Positions 50,589-62,498 of a DNA stretch of 64,000 bases are shown piece by piece. Positions within the stretch are counted from its first letter, which is position 1; each line of letters starts with the position of its first letter. Source of the stretch: Brachybacterium tyrofermentans. Its GTDB lineage: Bacteria > Actinomycetota > Actinomycetes > Actinomycetales > Dermabacteraceae. The notes beneath the pieces were generated by a model. That model was not told the DNA's origin and searched no databases. It saw nothing but the letters and a program-made list of their open reading frames with translations. Location: the NCBI RefSeq assembly GCF_014897585.1, contig NZ_JABUXW010000003.1, positions 1 through 64,000 on the forward strand, in the 5' to 3' direction. The position numbers and the translations under genes are program-made.

Positions 50589-51695
50589 ATGACGACCACT
50601 GCACAGCGGCCTCCGGCCCAGTCTCGACCTCCGGTCCAGTCCCGGGCCGCCGCCCAGACCAAGGACTACTTCGAGCTCTCGCAGCGCGTGAAGGATGCCG
50701 GCCTGATGGGTCGCAACGTCCGCTCCTACGTTCTGCGCACCGTGCTCCTCGGCCTCGCCTTCGTCGGCGCCTTCGTGCTGCTGCTGACGCTGGGCAGCAC
50801 CTGGTGGCAGCTCGCCGTCGCCGTCCTCTTCGGGATCCTGTTCACGCAGGCGGCGTTCATCGGCCACGACGCCGCGCACCAGCAGGTCTTCTCCTCCGGC
50901 AAGCGCAACGCCTGGTTCGCGCGCATCATCGGAAATCTCGTGGTGGGCCTGGCCATCGCCTGGTGGACCCGCAAGCACAACAAGCACCACGCGAACCCCA
51001 ACACCGTGGGCCGCGACGGGGACATCGCCGGCGGAGTGCTGGTGTTCATCCCTGAGGAGCAGGCCACCCGCACCGGCTTCATGGCCTGGTTCGCGAAGCG
51101 TCAGGGCTGGGCCTTCTTCCCGATCCTCACGCTGTTCGGCTTCGTGCTGCACTACGAGGGCATCACGGCTCTGCTGAAGACCGAGAAGGTCAAGCACCGC
51201 AAGGTGGAGCTGGCGCTGGTGCTGGTGCGTCTCATCGGGTTCCCCGCGATCGTGCTCTCGACTCTGGGCCTCGGCATGGGCCTGGCCTTCCTCGGCGTGC
51301 AGATGGCGGTCTTCGGGGTCTACATGGGCTCCTCCTTCGCCCCGAACCACAAGGGCATGCCGCTGATCCCCAAGGGCCTCGAGGTCGACTTCCTGCGCCG
51401 CCAGGTCCTCACCAGCCGCAACATCAGGGGCGGCCTGCTGATGAACTGGGCGATGGGCGGGCTGGACCTGCAGATCGAGCACCACCTGTTCCCCCGCATG
51501 CCCTCGGCGAACCTGCGCAAGGCGAAGCCGATCGTCAAGCAGTTCTGCGCCGAGCGCGGGATCACCTACACCGAGACGAACCTGATCACCTCCTACGGGA
51601 TCATCATCCAGTACCTCAACCGGGTGGGCCTCGGCCACGCCGATCCGATGGACTGCCCGCTGGCAGCCCAGCTGCGCGGCGCCTCCGTCGCCTGA
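50589..51695 (+). CDS. Fatty acid desaturase
   Basis: A 368-residue membrane desaturase. The three His boxes are HDAAH (93-97), HNKHH (about 130-134) and QIEHH (about 298-302), which bind the di-iron centre. Four or so membrane segments lie near 50-90 and 180-260. It resembles actinobacterial acyl-CoA desaturases such as DesA3. The N terminus has an 18-bp-period repeat (RPPAQSRPPVQS). A -10-like TAGCGT (50576-50581) is 7 nt before the ATG (leaderless). Likely controlled by the adjacent two-component system through the inverted repeat. Confidence 0.9.
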   Translation: MTTTAQRPPAQSRPPVQSRAAAQTKDYFELSQRVKDAGLMGRNVRSYVLRTVLLGLAFVGAFVLLLTLGSTWWQLAVAVLFGILFTQAAFIGHDAAHQQVFSSGKRNAWFARIIGNLVVGLAIAWWTRKHNKHHANPNTVGRDGDIAGGVLVFIPEEQATRTGFMAWFAKRQGWAFFPILTLFGFVLHYEGITALLKTEKVKHRKVELALVLVRLIGFPAIVLSTLGLGMGLAFLGVQMAVFGVYMGSSFAPNHKGMPLIPKGLEVDFLRRQVLTSRNIRGGLLMNWAMGGLDLQIEHHLFPRMPSANLRKAKPIVKQFCAERGITYTETNLITSYGIIIQYLNRVGLGHADPMDCPLAAQLRGASVA

Positions 51696-51716
51696 TCAGC
51701 ATCGCCTGACCCGCTC

Positions 51717-51746
51717 GCGGGGCCGTCACCTCGGTGGCGGCCCCGC
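51717..51746 (+). terminator. Terminator after the desaturase gene
   Basis: GCGGGGCCG (51717-51725) pairs with CGGCCCCGC (51738-51746); CACC and GGTG inside extend the stem imperfectly. It is 21 bp after the desaturase stop. Confidence 0.7.
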
Positions 51747-51920
51747 AGTCGTCTCCCAGTCCGGGCACTGTCGCCCGGAACCGGCGCGCCGCCCGCACGG
51801 TCCAGGGGCAGGCGGTATGGTCGCCCCATACGCCTACCCCTTCACGGGCAGAGCAGCCCCGGCCCGATGGCCGGTCGGTACGGGGCGTCCGTGGAGGCCG
51901 ATCCGGCCGGGATCACCACC

Positions 51921-52574
51921 ATGTCTTCCTCCCCACGCTGGTCGCCTGGCGACCAGGTGACCTGGACCTACTACACCTCCCAGCACTCCACCCGCACCGT
52001 CCGTCCTGGCACTGTCGTGCTGGACGACGATCGCGGCATGGCGGTCTGGATCGCGCCCGGCACCGAGGTGCTGCTGCCCGTCCTCGAGTCCGGTGCGGCG
52101 CTGCGCCGCGCCGGTGACGAGGGCATGTTCACCGCGCCCCGGCTGCAGTCCAAGCAGCTGTGGACCGGGAACGGCATCCTCATGATCGCCCTGCCGGACA
52201 AGCCGTACTCCGTGTGGCTGTTCTACAAGGACGACGGCTCGCTGGGTTGCTACTACATCAATCTCGAGACCCCGTACGAGCGCACCGACGAAGGGGTGCG
52301 CACCCGGGACCTCGTGCTCGACCTGGTCGTGCTGCCGCGCCGCGACTGGCACTACAAGGACGAGGACGAGCTGGAGGGTGCCGAGCGCACCGAGTACTTC
52401 TCCCCCGAGGAGATCGAGTCCATCCGAGCTGCCGGTCGCGAGGCCGAGCAGCACATCGCCGCCTGGTCCTACCCCTTCTCCGCCGGATACGAATACTTCT
52501 TCCCGGATCCGAAGTGGCCGGTGCCGTCCCTGCCCGAGCACTACACCTGGGATCTCGACCTCACGCGACGCTGA
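51921..52574 (+). CDS. DUF402 family protein
   Basis: A 217-residue protein of the DUF402/FomD-like family, which includes nucleotide diphosphate/triphosphate phosphohydrolases. Blocks W-LFYKDDGSLGCYYINLE and DLVLDLVVLPRRDWHYKDEDEL (acidic metal-binding positions) are typical. The start is uncertain: ATG 51921 is used here, while ATG 51867 would add 18 residues; neither has a Shine-Dalgarno. It converges on the ABC exporter gene 14 bp away. Confidence 0.75.
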   Translation: MSSSPRWSPGDQVTWTYYTSQHSTRTVRPGTVVLDDDRGMAVWIAPGTEVLLPVLESGAALRRAGDEGMFTAPRLQSKQLWTGNGILMIALPDKPYSVWLFYKDDGSLGCYYINLETPYERTDEGVRTRDLVLDLVVLPRRDWHYKDEDELEGAERTEYFSPEEIESIRAAGREAEQHIAAWSYPFSAGYEYFFPDPKWPVPSLPEHYTWDLDLTRR

Positions 52575-52588
52575 TCGGGCCGGGCTGA

Positions 52589-54364
52589 TCAGGTCAGCTG
52601 CTGCGCGAAGATCTCCGCGAACCGGGTCCCGGGTGCCAGGAGCTCCTCGTAGGTGCCGGTCTCCACGATCCGGCCCTCCTCCAGCACGTGGATGCGGTCC
52701 ATGCCGCGCAGCGTCCACGCCCGGTGCGAGACGACGATCGTGATGTGCCCGGCCGCCGTCTCCCGCAGCTGCGCGAAGACCTCCTGTTCCGCCTCGGCGT
52801 CGATCGCCGAGGTGGGCTCGTCGAGCACACGGATGCCCGCGCCGCGCAGGTGGATGCGCGCCAGGGCGATCCGCTGCCATTGCCCGCCGGAGAGCCCGAC
52901 GCCGCCGAACTGTGGGCCGAGCATCATGTCCAGGCCCTCCGGGAGGCGACGCACGAGATCCCCTGCGCGGGCGGCGTCCAGGGCCTGCCAGATCTCCTCG
53001 TCGGCCAGGTCCTCGCGCGGGGTGCCCAGGGCGACCGCGTCGCGCACCGTCATCTCATAGCGGCCGAACTCCTGGGTGACCAGACCGAAGCTGGCGAAGC
53101 GCTCGGCGGTGCCCATCGTGCTCGCATCGACTCCGTCGATCTCGATCGTGCCGGAATCCGGCGCTATGCCGCCCAGCAGGGCGGAGACCAGGGTCGTCTT
53201 GCCGGCGCCGTTCACGCCGACCAGCGCGATGATCTCCCCGGCCTCGGCGCGGACGCTCGCTCCCTGCACGGCAGGACCTTCAGCGCCGGGATAGGTCACG
53301 GTGATCCCCCGGGCCTCGATCGAACGGACGTCGCTGACCACGTCGTGCGGTTCCATGGCACCCCCGAGCGCTCCGAGCTCCTCGAGCTCGCGGAAGCGGA
53401 TGACCATCGGCGCCACGGAGATCACGTCGCCCATCGAGTAGCCGGCACTGCGCGTGGCCTGCAGCCCCGCGATCACCCCGAGCACGCCGGCGCTGAGACC
53501 CGCGGCCCCTGCACCGTCGACGAGCACCGCGAGCAGCGCCGCTCCGAGCAGGGCCGCGGTGACCGCCCCGCCGAGGAGGTCGCCGCGCAGCAGCGCCGCA
53601 TAGATTCCGTCGTTGACCCGCGCGAAGCGCCCGTGCGCGGAGCCGGCGTCCCGAGCCACCTTGGCCGCGGTCCCCAGCGTGGCCAGCTCCGCGCCGGTCC
53701 GGCCGTCGACGAGCTGGTCGAGCAGGTACCGGAAGCGGGCACCGTGCTTCGCCCCCTCGGCGAAACGCGCGTCCTGCATCCCTGCTGACCAGGCGAAGTT
53801 GACCAGGTTGGGGACCAGCGCGAGCACCACGAGTCCTGCGGCGAGAGGCGAGAACGGCCAGATCGCAGCACCTAGGGCGACTGCTGCGAGCAGGGCGGAG
53901 AGCGCAGAGATCACGGAACCGGGGGCACGGGACAGGGCGAAGGTGCTCTCCCGAGTCCCCTCCAGGAGGGCGTGGGTGCCAGGCGAGGCGAGCTGCTTCG
54001 GCTCGAGCATCGCCGCGATACCGGCCAGGCGCTCGTTCAGCCCCGACATCAGGCGCAGGCCGGCTCGCTGGCCCACGAGGTTCTCCGCGCTGCCGATGAC
54101 CTGCCCAGCCCCGACCAGCAGCGTGAGGACGAGCAGCGGCAGCATCGCCGACCGCACCCCGTCGTCGGCGACCTCCACCATCCAGGCCACCGCCCGTACC
54201 TGCGCCGCCGGGATCAGAGCCAGGACGAGCGAGGTGATCACAGTGAGCACGACCCAGCGGGGACTCGTGCGCACTGCCTGCCCGAGACTCCACCTCGCCC
54301 CGGCGACGATGCTGCCGAGACCGAGGGCACGCTGGGCGGGGGCGTCGTCCTCCTCGGTGAGCAT
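52589..54364 (-). CDS. ABC exporter half-transporter
   Basis: A 591-residue fusion of a six-helix exporter domain (about 30-330) and an ATPase domain (about 350-590). Walker A GVNGAGKTT, signature LSGGQWQRIALARI and Walker B RVLDEPTS are all intact, so a homodimer could hydrolyse ATP at both sites. A -10-like TAGGGT is about 6 nt before the ATG. Substrate unknown. Independent of the heterodimer at 41-44.6 kb. Confidence 0.88.
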   Translation of the reverse strand: MLTEEDDAPAQRALGLGSIVAGARWSLGQAVRTSPRWVVLTVITSLVLALIPAAQVRAVAWMVEVADDGVRSAMLPLLVLTLLVGAGQVIGSAENLVGQRAGLRLMSGLNERLAGIAAMLEPKQLASPGTHALLEGTRESTFALSRAPGSVISALSALLAAVALGAAIWPFSPLAAGLVVLALVPNLVNFAWSAGMQDARFAEGAKHGARFRYLLDQLVDGRTGAELATLGTAAKVARDAGSAHGRFARVNDGIYAALLRGDLLGGAVTAALLGAALLAVLVDGAGAAGLSAGVLGVIAGLQATRSAGYSMGDVISVAPMVIRFRELEELGALGGAMEPHDVVSDVRSIEARGITVTYPGAEGPAVQGASVRAEAGEIIALVGVNGAGKTTLVSALLGGIAPDSGTIEIDGVDASTMGTAERFASFGLVTQEFGRYEMTVRDAVALGTPREDLADEEIWQALDAARAGDLVRRLPEGLDMMLGPQFGGVGLSGGQWQRIALARIHLRGAGIRVLDEPTSAIDAEAEQEVFAQLRETAAGHITIVVSHRAWTLRGMDRIHVLEEGRIVETGTYEELLAPGTRFAEIFAQQLT

Positions 54365-54453
54365 GGTCGGACCCTACCGGCGACAGGCCAGCGTGTCGTG
54401 CGGTTTCCGCAACGGCACTCAGCCGCGAGATACGTGGGCGTCTGGTCCCGCCG

Positions 54454-54954
54454 TCACGCCTCGTCGGCGATTTCGGTGAGGGTCCCGTCGGTGACGGAGT
54501 AGACGAAGCCGCGCACCTGATCCCGGTGTGGGATGGAGGTCGTCGCGGCGATCCGTCGGAGGGACTGACGGACGTCCGCCGCCGGATCGGCGAAGGCTTC
54601 GGCGGCCCAGGAGGGGCGGATCCCGGTATCCGCCTCGATCTGCGCCTTGAAGTCGTCGTCGGTGAACGTGAGCATGCCGCAGTCGCTGTGATGGATCAGC
54701 ACGATCTCCCGGGTCCCGAGCAGCCTCTGGCTGATCGCGAGGGAGCGGATCGCATCCTCGGAGACGACGCCGCCGGCATTGCGGATCACGTGCGCCTCAC
54801 CCTCGGACAGACCGAGCAGGCCGTAGACGTTCACGCGGGCGTCCATGCAGGCGAGAACTGCGATCTGACGTCCAGGGGGCATGGGCAGATCACCGTGGGA
54901 GAAGGAGGCGGCGTAGTCCTGCGCGCTGGAGAGCAGCTCATCGGTGATGGACAT
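54454..54954 (-). CDS. Beta-carbonic anhydrase (small type)
   Basis: A 166-residue enzyme that interconverts CO2 and bicarbonate. Zinc ligands Cys36, His89 and Cys92 and the Asp38-Arg40 dyad (CMDAR, HHSDCG) are all present. The size and layout match the mycobacterial Rv1284-type beta enzyme. The ATG at 54954 has an AGGAG 6 nt upstream; a longer reading to 54999 lacks one. It is divergent from pepN. Confidence 0.9.
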   Translation of the reverse strand: MSITDELLSSAQDYAASFSHGDLPMPPGRQIAVLACMDARVNVYGLLGLSEGEAHVIRNAGGVVSEDAIRSLAISQRLLGTREIVLIHHSDCGMLTFTDDDFKAQIEADTGIRPSWAAEAFADPAADVRQSLRRIAATTSIPHRDQVRGFVYSVTDGTLTEIADEA

Positions 54955-55105
54955 GGGGGTCTCCTCGAGGTCGGGATCGACAGGTATCCAATAGCTCACC
55001 TTATGTCACTCCCAACCACTACGACAGGCCTGCGCTCGAGAGTCGAGACGTGCTCGAGATCAGATCGCACAGAATCACCCCACCAGCGGTGGCAGGATGG
55101 ATGGC

Positions 55106-57667
<2,562 letters not shown>

Positions 57668-57713
57668 TCTCCTCGCGGGTCCGCTGAGACGCCTCACCTG
57701 ACCCCGCCTCGAC

Positions 57714-57758
57714 GCCGATGGGCGCCGTGCACCTCAGCGGTGCGCGGCGCCCATCGGC
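57714..57758. terminator. Strong bidirectional terminator
   Basis: A 20-bp stem with one G-T wobble between 57714-57733 and 57739-57758 (ends GCCGATGGGC and GCCCATCGGC) around TCAGC. It separates pepN and the convergent binding-protein gene. Confidence 0.85.
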
Positions 57759-57774
57759 TGCGAGAGCCCGGTGT

Positions 57775-58776
57775 TCAGGCGTCGAGCGTCTTCTCGATCA
57801 GCGGGACCATCTTCTCGACGGCGTACTTGGTGGAGAGCACCGAACCCAGCGAGTAGGCGGAGGACAGGTCACCCTCGAGGACGATGGCGCGGCCGTCGGC
57901 GACCGCCGGGATGGCCTGCCACTGCGGATCCTCGGTGATCTCGGTGGTCTCGATGTAGATCGGGAACGCAACGATGAGGTCGGCGTCGAACAGGTCGAGC
58001 TGCTCGGCCGAGACGTCCACGCTGAAACCGGTCTCGGTGGCCGGGAGCTCGGCGATCGCCGGGGACTGGACGAATCCGAGACGCTTGAGGAACTCCACCC
58101 GCTCGGTGCCGTCGACGTACGCGCCCCAGCCCTCGGAGGTCCGCGTGGCGGCGGCGACGCTCAGGCCGTCCCACTGCTCGTGGTGCGAGGCGGCCTCCGC
58201 GAAGAGGCTGTCGATCTCCCGCTGGAGGGCGTCAGCCGCTTCCGGGACCCCGAGCGCCGTCGCGATCATCGTCAGCTGCTGCTCGGGGGTGGTGAGGTAG
58301 TTCTCCCCGCCGGAGGGGACCCCCACCGTGGTGGCGATCTGGGAGAGACGGTCGTAGCGGTCCTGGTCCCCGGAACTCTTCACATCGAGGATGAGATCGG
58401 GCTCGAGCGCGGCGATCGCCTCGTAGGAGGGCTCGAGCGTCTCGATGATCGTCGGCGCCGTGTCGTACAGGCCCTCGGCCCAGGGCCCGACGCCCTCGCC
58501 GCCGAACGCCAGCCAGTCGGAGGCTCCGACGGGCTGGACACCCAGGGACAGCGCGGTCTCCGCATCGCCCCAGCCCAGTGCGACGATGCGCTGGGGAGTG
58601 GCCTCGAGGGTGATCTCGCCGAAGGCCGTGTCGAGCGTCGCCGGGAACGCCCCGCCCTCGGATCCCGCGCGGGTCGGCCCGTCGGCGGAGTTCTCCGCCT
58701 GCGAGTCGCTGCACGCGGCGAGCACGAGGCCGGAGCCGGCGGCGAGGACGACGGCGAGCGAACGACGAGTGATCAT
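57775..58776 (-). CDS. Iron-siderophore ABC transporter substrate-binding lipoprotein
   Basis: A 333-residue FecB/FepB-type periplasmic-binding protein. The signal peptide ends in the lipobox LAAC, so it is anchored to the membrane. The domain contains QRIVALGWGDAETALSLGV, IIETLEPSYEAIAALEPDLIL and DADLIVAFPIY, typical of this family. It is divergent from the two permease genes with a DtxR/IdeR-type box in between, so iron regulation is likely. Confidence 0.88.
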   Translation of the reverse strand: MITRRSLAVVLAAGSGLVLAACSDSQAENSADGPTRAGSEGGAFPATLDTAFGEITLEATPQRIVALGWGDAETALSLGVQPVGASDWLAFGGEGVGPWAEGLYDTAPTIIETLEPSYEAIAALEPDLILDVKSSGDQDRYDRLSQIATTVGVPSGGENYLTTPEQQLTMIATALGVPEAADALQREIDSLFAEAASHHEQWDGLSVAAATRTSEGWGAYVDGTERVEFLKRLGFVQSPAIAELPATETGFSVDVSAEQLDLFDADLIVAFPIYIETTEITEDPQWQAIPAVADGRAIVLEGDLSSAYSLGSVLSTKYAVEKMVPLIEKTLDA

Positions 58777-58822
58777 GGTGGGTGCTCCGTGGGATGAGTG
58801 ATGGTCCCGTGTGAACCGTAGG

Positions 58823-58841
58823 CGAGGTTACCCTTACCCTC
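58823..58841. promoter_or_regulatory. DtxR/IdeR-type iron box
   Basis: The core AGGTTACCCTTACCC (58825-58839) matches the AGGTWAGSCTWACCT consensus at all but two positions. It lies between the divergent siderophore-binding protein and permease genes. It also argues that the permease starts downstream at 58883, since an upstream start at 58811 would place the box in coding sequence. Confidence 0.75.
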
Positions 58842-58882
58842 TAGGAGGCCAACAGGCCCCTCACCCCCTCGGGAAGCAGATT

Positions 58883-59989
58883 GTGACCGGACGCTCACCC
58901 CTCACGGCCCCGCGCCGGCCCCGCATCAGGAGAGCCGGACCGCGCCCGCGGCGCCTGGTCGCGACAGGCCTCGCGCTGGTCGCGCTGGTTCTGCTCTGCG
59001 CTGCGAGCCTCTACGTCGGCTCCCGCCTTGTGCCCCCGACGACGGTGAGCCGGATCCTCATCGATTCGCTCACACATCTGGGGTCCGGCCAGTCCTCGCC
59101 CGAGCGCGCCCGGGCGCTCGGCGTCATCGCCCAGGACTATTCGGCCGTGGTCGACCTCCGCCTGCCCCGCACCGTGATCGCCCTGAGCGCGGGCGCCGCC
59201 CTCGGGGTCGCCGGCGCCCTGATGCAGGTGCTGACCCGCAACCCGCTGGCCGAGCCGGGGATCCTCGGGGTGAACGCCGGCGCGGCCTTCGCGATCGTGC
59301 TCGTGATCGTGCTCCTGGGGGTCTCCTCCCCCGTCGCCTTCGTCGCCGCCTCCCTCGCAGGTGCCTTCGTGGCGACCCTCGCCGTGTTCCTGATCGGCAC
59401 CCTGGGTGCCGGGGTGATCACGCCCGAGCGGCTCACCCTCGCCGGCGTCGCGATCGGGGCCGTGCTCGCCGGGATCACCTCCGCGTTCCGGCTGTCGAAC
59501 CCGCGGGAGTACTCGATCCTGCTGAGCTGGGAGAGCGGGGACCTCTCGCAGCGCGGTTGGGAGACGGCGCTGCCTGCGCTGCCGGTGGTGCTGGCCGGTC
59601 TCGTGCTCGCCCTCGCGCTCGCCGGGCCGATGAACGCACTCCTCCTCGGGGAGGACATGGCCGCCTCGCTCGGGGCGAACGTGCGCAGGACCCGCTTCCT
59701 GCTGGTCCTGGCGATCACCCTCCTGGCCGGGTCGGCGACCGCCCTGGCCGGACCGATCGTGTTCCTCGGCCTAATGGCCCCGCACGTGGCGCGCTGGATC
59801 GTGGGCCCGGACCAGACCCGGCTGCTGCCCCTGGCCGCGCTGCTGTCCGCGGTGATCATGGTGCTCGCCGACGTCATCGCCCGCGTGGTGATGTGGCCCG
59901 GCGAGGTGCCCGTGGGCATCGTCAGCGCCCTGCTCGGCGCCCCGGTGCTGATCGTGCTTGTCCGACGACGACGGGCGAGCGGGCTGTGA
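58883..59989 (+). CDS. Iron-siderophore ABC permease (FecCD family) 1
   Basis: A 368-residue permease with about ten membrane segments. LPRTVIALSAGAALGVAGAL and TRNPLAEPGILGVNAGA are the FecCD signatures. GTG 58883 is preferred because GGGAAG precedes it and an iron box lies upstream, inside the longer reading from 58811. The stop overlaps permease 2 (GTGA at 59986-59989). Imports Fe-siderophore with the divergent binding protein. No ATPase gene is present in the cluster. Confidence 0.88.
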   Translation: MTGRSPLTAPRRPRIRRAGPRPRRLVATGLALVALVLLCAASLYVGSRLVPPTTVSRILIDSLTHLGSGQSSPERARALGVIAQDYSAVVDLRLPRTVIALSAGAALGVAGALMQVLTRNPLAEPGILGVNAGAAFAIVLVIVLLGVSSPVAFVAASLAGAFVATLAVFLIGTLGAGVITPERLTLAGVAIGAVLAGITSAFRLSNPREYSILLSWESGDLSQRGWETALPALPVVLAGLVLALALAGPMNALLLGEDMAASLGANVRRTRFLLVLAITLLAGSATALAGPIVFLGLMAPHVARWIVGPDQTRLLPLAALLSAVIMVLADVIARVVMWPGEVPVGIVSALLGAPVLIVLVRRRRASGL

Positions 59990-61047
59990 GCGCCGCGAGG
60001 ACCGCGGTCACCGCGCGACGCACCCGCTCCGTCGTCGTCTGCACCGTGCTGGGGCTGATCACCCTCGTGCTGACCTTGATCGCCCTGTCCCGCGGCGACT
60101 TCCCGCTGACCCTGCCCGAGCTGCTCGAGGCCCTCACCGGCCGCGGCGGCTTCGCGAGCACCATCGTGCTGGAGTGGCGACTGCCACGCGCCCTGGCTGC
60201 GGTCGTGTTCGGGGCCGCGCTGGCCCTGTCCGGGGCGATCTTCCAGACCCTCACCCGCAACCCGCTGGGCTCCCCCGACGTGCTGGGCTTCTCCACCGGC
60301 GCCTACACCGGCGTGCTGCTGCTGACCCTCGTCGCACCCCCTGCGGCGGCCGGCCTGCTCGGAGGCGCCGCCACGACCGTCGGCGCCCTCGTGGGCGGGA
60401 TCGGCTCCGCCCTGATCGTGTACCTGCTGGCGCGGCGCGACGGCGTGCAGGGATTCCGGCTGATCGTGGTCGGCATCGCGATGTCCGCCATGCTCAACGC
60501 GGTCAACGTGTGGATCCTGCTGCAGGCCCAGGACGAGGTCGCCATGGCCGCGAGCATGTGGGGCGCGGGCACGCTGTCCCTCCTCGACTGGGCAGGGCTG
60601 GTCCCCGTGCTGATCCTGCTGGTCGTCGTGGTTCCCCTGCTGATCCTGTGCGTGCCCCTCCTGCGCCAGCTCGAGCTGGGCGACGACGTCGCCGCCGTGC
60701 ACGGTGTCGCCGTCGAGCGCACCCGGCGCCGGATCCTGCTGCTGGCGGTCGTGCTGGTGGCCGCGGTCACGGCGCTGTCCGGGCCGATCGCCTTCGTGGC
60801 GCTGTCCGCCCCGCAGCTCGCCAAGCGCCTGGTACGCGGCACCGGCATCCCGCTCGCGGCGAGCGCCGCGATGGGGGCGGTGCTGCTCAGCGGCGCCGAC
60901 CTCGTGACCCAGCACGTGCTGCCCACCGCCCTGCCCGTCGGCGTGGTGACCATCGTGCTCGGTGGTCTCTATCTCGTGGGTCTCCTGCTCGCCCCCGCTC
61001 TCCAGGCTCTGCGCACCGGTGGGCGTTATGGTCAGGACCATGCCTGA
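59986..61047 (+). CDS. Iron-siderophore ABC permease (FecCD family) 2
   Basis: A 353-residue permease with about nine to ten membrane segments. LPRALAAVVFGAALALSGAI and TRNPLGSPDVLGFSTGA are the FecCD blocks. GTG 59986 overlaps the stop of permease 1. It pairs with permease 1 as the transmembrane heterodimer. Its end overlaps the MscS gene start by 8 bp. Confidence 0.9.
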   Translation: MSAARTAVTARRTRSVVVCTVLGLITLVLTLIALSRGDFPLTLPELLEALTGRGGFASTIVLEWRLPRALAAVVFGAALALSGAIFQTLTRNPLGSPDVLGFSTGAYTGVLLLTLVAPPAAAGLLGGAATTVGALVGGIGSALIVYLLARRDGVQGFRLIVVGIAMSAMLNAVNVWILLQAQDEVAMAASMWGAGTLSLLDWAGLVPVLILLVVVVPLLILCVPLLRQLELGDDVAAVHGVAVERTRRRILLLAVVLVAAVTALSGPIAFVALSAPQLAKRLVRGTGIPLAASAAMGAVLLSGADLVTQHVLPTALPVGVVTIVLGGLYLVGLLLAPALQALRTGGRYGQDHA

Positions 61048-61990
61048 CGAACCCTTCGACCTCGGAACCCTGCTCTCCAGCCCCGGCACCGACGAGGCGC
61101 TGTCCGTGATGGATCAGCTCGTGAGGTGGCTGACCAGCAGCGGTCTGCTGATCGTGGTGATCCTCGTCGCCGCGACCTTCGCCACCATGGTGGCCAGCTG
61201 GCTGCTGCGACGCTTCTTCCGCACGATGGCCGATTCCGGCACGAAGCTCTCGAGCGTGGCCGGCTCGGTCGTCAAGCGCGACGCGCGCGCCCAGAAGGCG
61301 GCGCAGGCACGACGGGAGCAGCGGGCCGAGACGCTCTCCAGCGTGGCCCGCAATGTCGCGCACCTCATGATCTGGGCCGTGGCCCTGGTCATGATCCTGG
61401 ACAAGATCGGGGTGAACATCGCCCCGGTCATCGCCTCGCTCGGCGTGATCGGCCTGGCCGCCGGCATCGGCGCGCAGACGATCATCAAGGACGTCGTCGC
61501 CGGCATCGTCATGCTGTTCGAGGACATCGTCGCCGTGGGCGACTACGTGGACCTCGAGTACGCCGAGGGCACCGTGGTGGGGATCAACCTGCGCGTGACC
61601 CAGGTGCGCGGGATCGACGGCGTGCTGTGGACCGTGCGCAACGGCGAGATCATCCGGGTCGGCAACTACTCCCGCGGCTACTCCAACGCCGTGGTGGTGC
61701 TGGATATCGATGCGGACGCCGACGACGACATCGTCACCCAGGTGCTCACCTCCGTCACCGACGAGCTGGCACAGGACACGGACTGGGCACAGCTGGTCCA
61801 GTCCGGGGCGAACATCAGCGGCATGCTCGACGTGGACGGCAACCGCTACCAGCGCCGCGTGATCATCCAGACCTCGCCCGGGGAGCAGTGGGGTGTGGAG
61901 CGCGAGCTGCGTGGCCGCATCCGGGCCGCCTTCGCCGCGGCCGACGTCTCCTTCGCCCAGCCCCGCTTCACCGACATCGCCCAGCCGTGA
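61040..61990 (+). CDS. MscS family mechanosensitive channel
   Basis: A 316-residue channel. A helix near 30-60 and two more near 110-150 include the pore-lining TM3-like segment [23 protein letters not shown], followed by the beta-domain [14 protein letters not shown] and [22 protein letters not shown]. It should release solutes on hypo-osmotic shock. The start overlaps permease 2; a TATGGT -10-like box (61026-61031) suggests an internal leaderless promoter. Confidence 0.88.
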   Translation: MPDEPFDLGTLLSSPGTDEALSVMDQLVRWLTSSGLLIVVILVAATFATMVASWLLRRFFRTMADSGTKLSSVAGSVVKRDARAQKAAQARREQRAETLSSVARNVAHLMIWAVALVMILDKIGVNIAPVIASLGVIGLAAGIGAQTIIKDVVAGIVMLFEDIVAVGDYVDLEYAEGTVVGINLRVTQVRGIDGVLWTVRNGEIIRVGNYSRGYSNAVVVLDIDADADDDIVTQVLTSVTDELAQDTDWAQLVQSGANISGMLDVDGNRYQRRVIIQTSPGEQWGVERELRGRIRAAFAAADVSFAQPRFTDIAQP

Positions 61991-62030
61991 TCTGCTCAGC
62001 CGTGATCAATCCCGACCTCCAGGAGCTCCC

Positions 62031-62471
62031 ATGACCACCCCGCCTGCTCAGATCAGCTTCTACGAGGCCGTCGGCGGCCACCCCACGTTCGAGGCGCTCA
62101 TCGACCGCTTCTACGAGGGCGTCGCCGAGGATCCGGTGCTGCGCCCGATGTATCCCGAGGAGGACCTCACCGGGGCGAAGGACCGCTTCCGCACCTTCCT
62201 CGAGCAGTACTGGGGCGGGCCCAAGACCTATGGCGAGCAGCGCGGCCACCCGCGGCTGCGGATGCGCCATGCCCCGTTCCCGGTCTCGCCGTCGGCCCGC
62301 GACGCCTGGCTGCGGCACATGCGCACGGCGATCGACTCCCTCGACCTGCCGCCGCTGCACGCCGACACCCTGTGGGACTACATGGACCGGGCCGCGCAGT
62401 CGATGGTGAACACGGTCGACGGCGGCGAGGCCCCGGCTGCCGGGCGGACCATCCCGGACCATCTGACCTGA
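62031..62471 (+). CDS. glbO: Truncated haemoglobin (group II)
   Basis: A 146-residue 2/2 globin. [19 protein letters not shown] opens the fold, [24 protein letters not shown] is split across the E-helix to F-helix region with the proximal His (RMRHAPF), and Trp at the G8-like position (DAWLRHM) matches trHbO. An AGGAG is 5 nt before the ATG. It is probably involved in oxygen or NO chemistry. It follows MscS by 40 bp. Confidence 0.9.
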   Translation: MTTPPAQISFYEAVGGHPTFEALIDRFYEGVAEDPVLRPMYPEEDLTGAKDRFRTFLEQYWGGPKTYGEQRGHPRLRMRHAPFPVSPSARDAWLRHMRTAIDSLDLPPLHADTLWDYMDRAAQSMVNTVDGGEAPAAGRTIPDHLT

Positions 62472-62498
62472 GGGCGTCCGGCGCCCGGGGCGAGCCCG

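Noticed and set aside
51816-51866. Leaderless ATA start for the DUF402 gene after TATGGT
   Set aside because: The TATGGT box is 6 nt before an in-frame ATA at 51828, but ATA starts are rare and the extra residues do not look like the family.
58811-58882. Longer N terminus for the first FecCD permease
   Set aside because: It would contain the iron box and a non-family leader; GTG 58883 has a better ribosome-binding site.
59137-61089. Long minus-strand open frame across the siderophore permease genes
   Set aside because: Low-complexity Gln/His/Gly-rich shadow; both FecCD permeases are on the plus strand.
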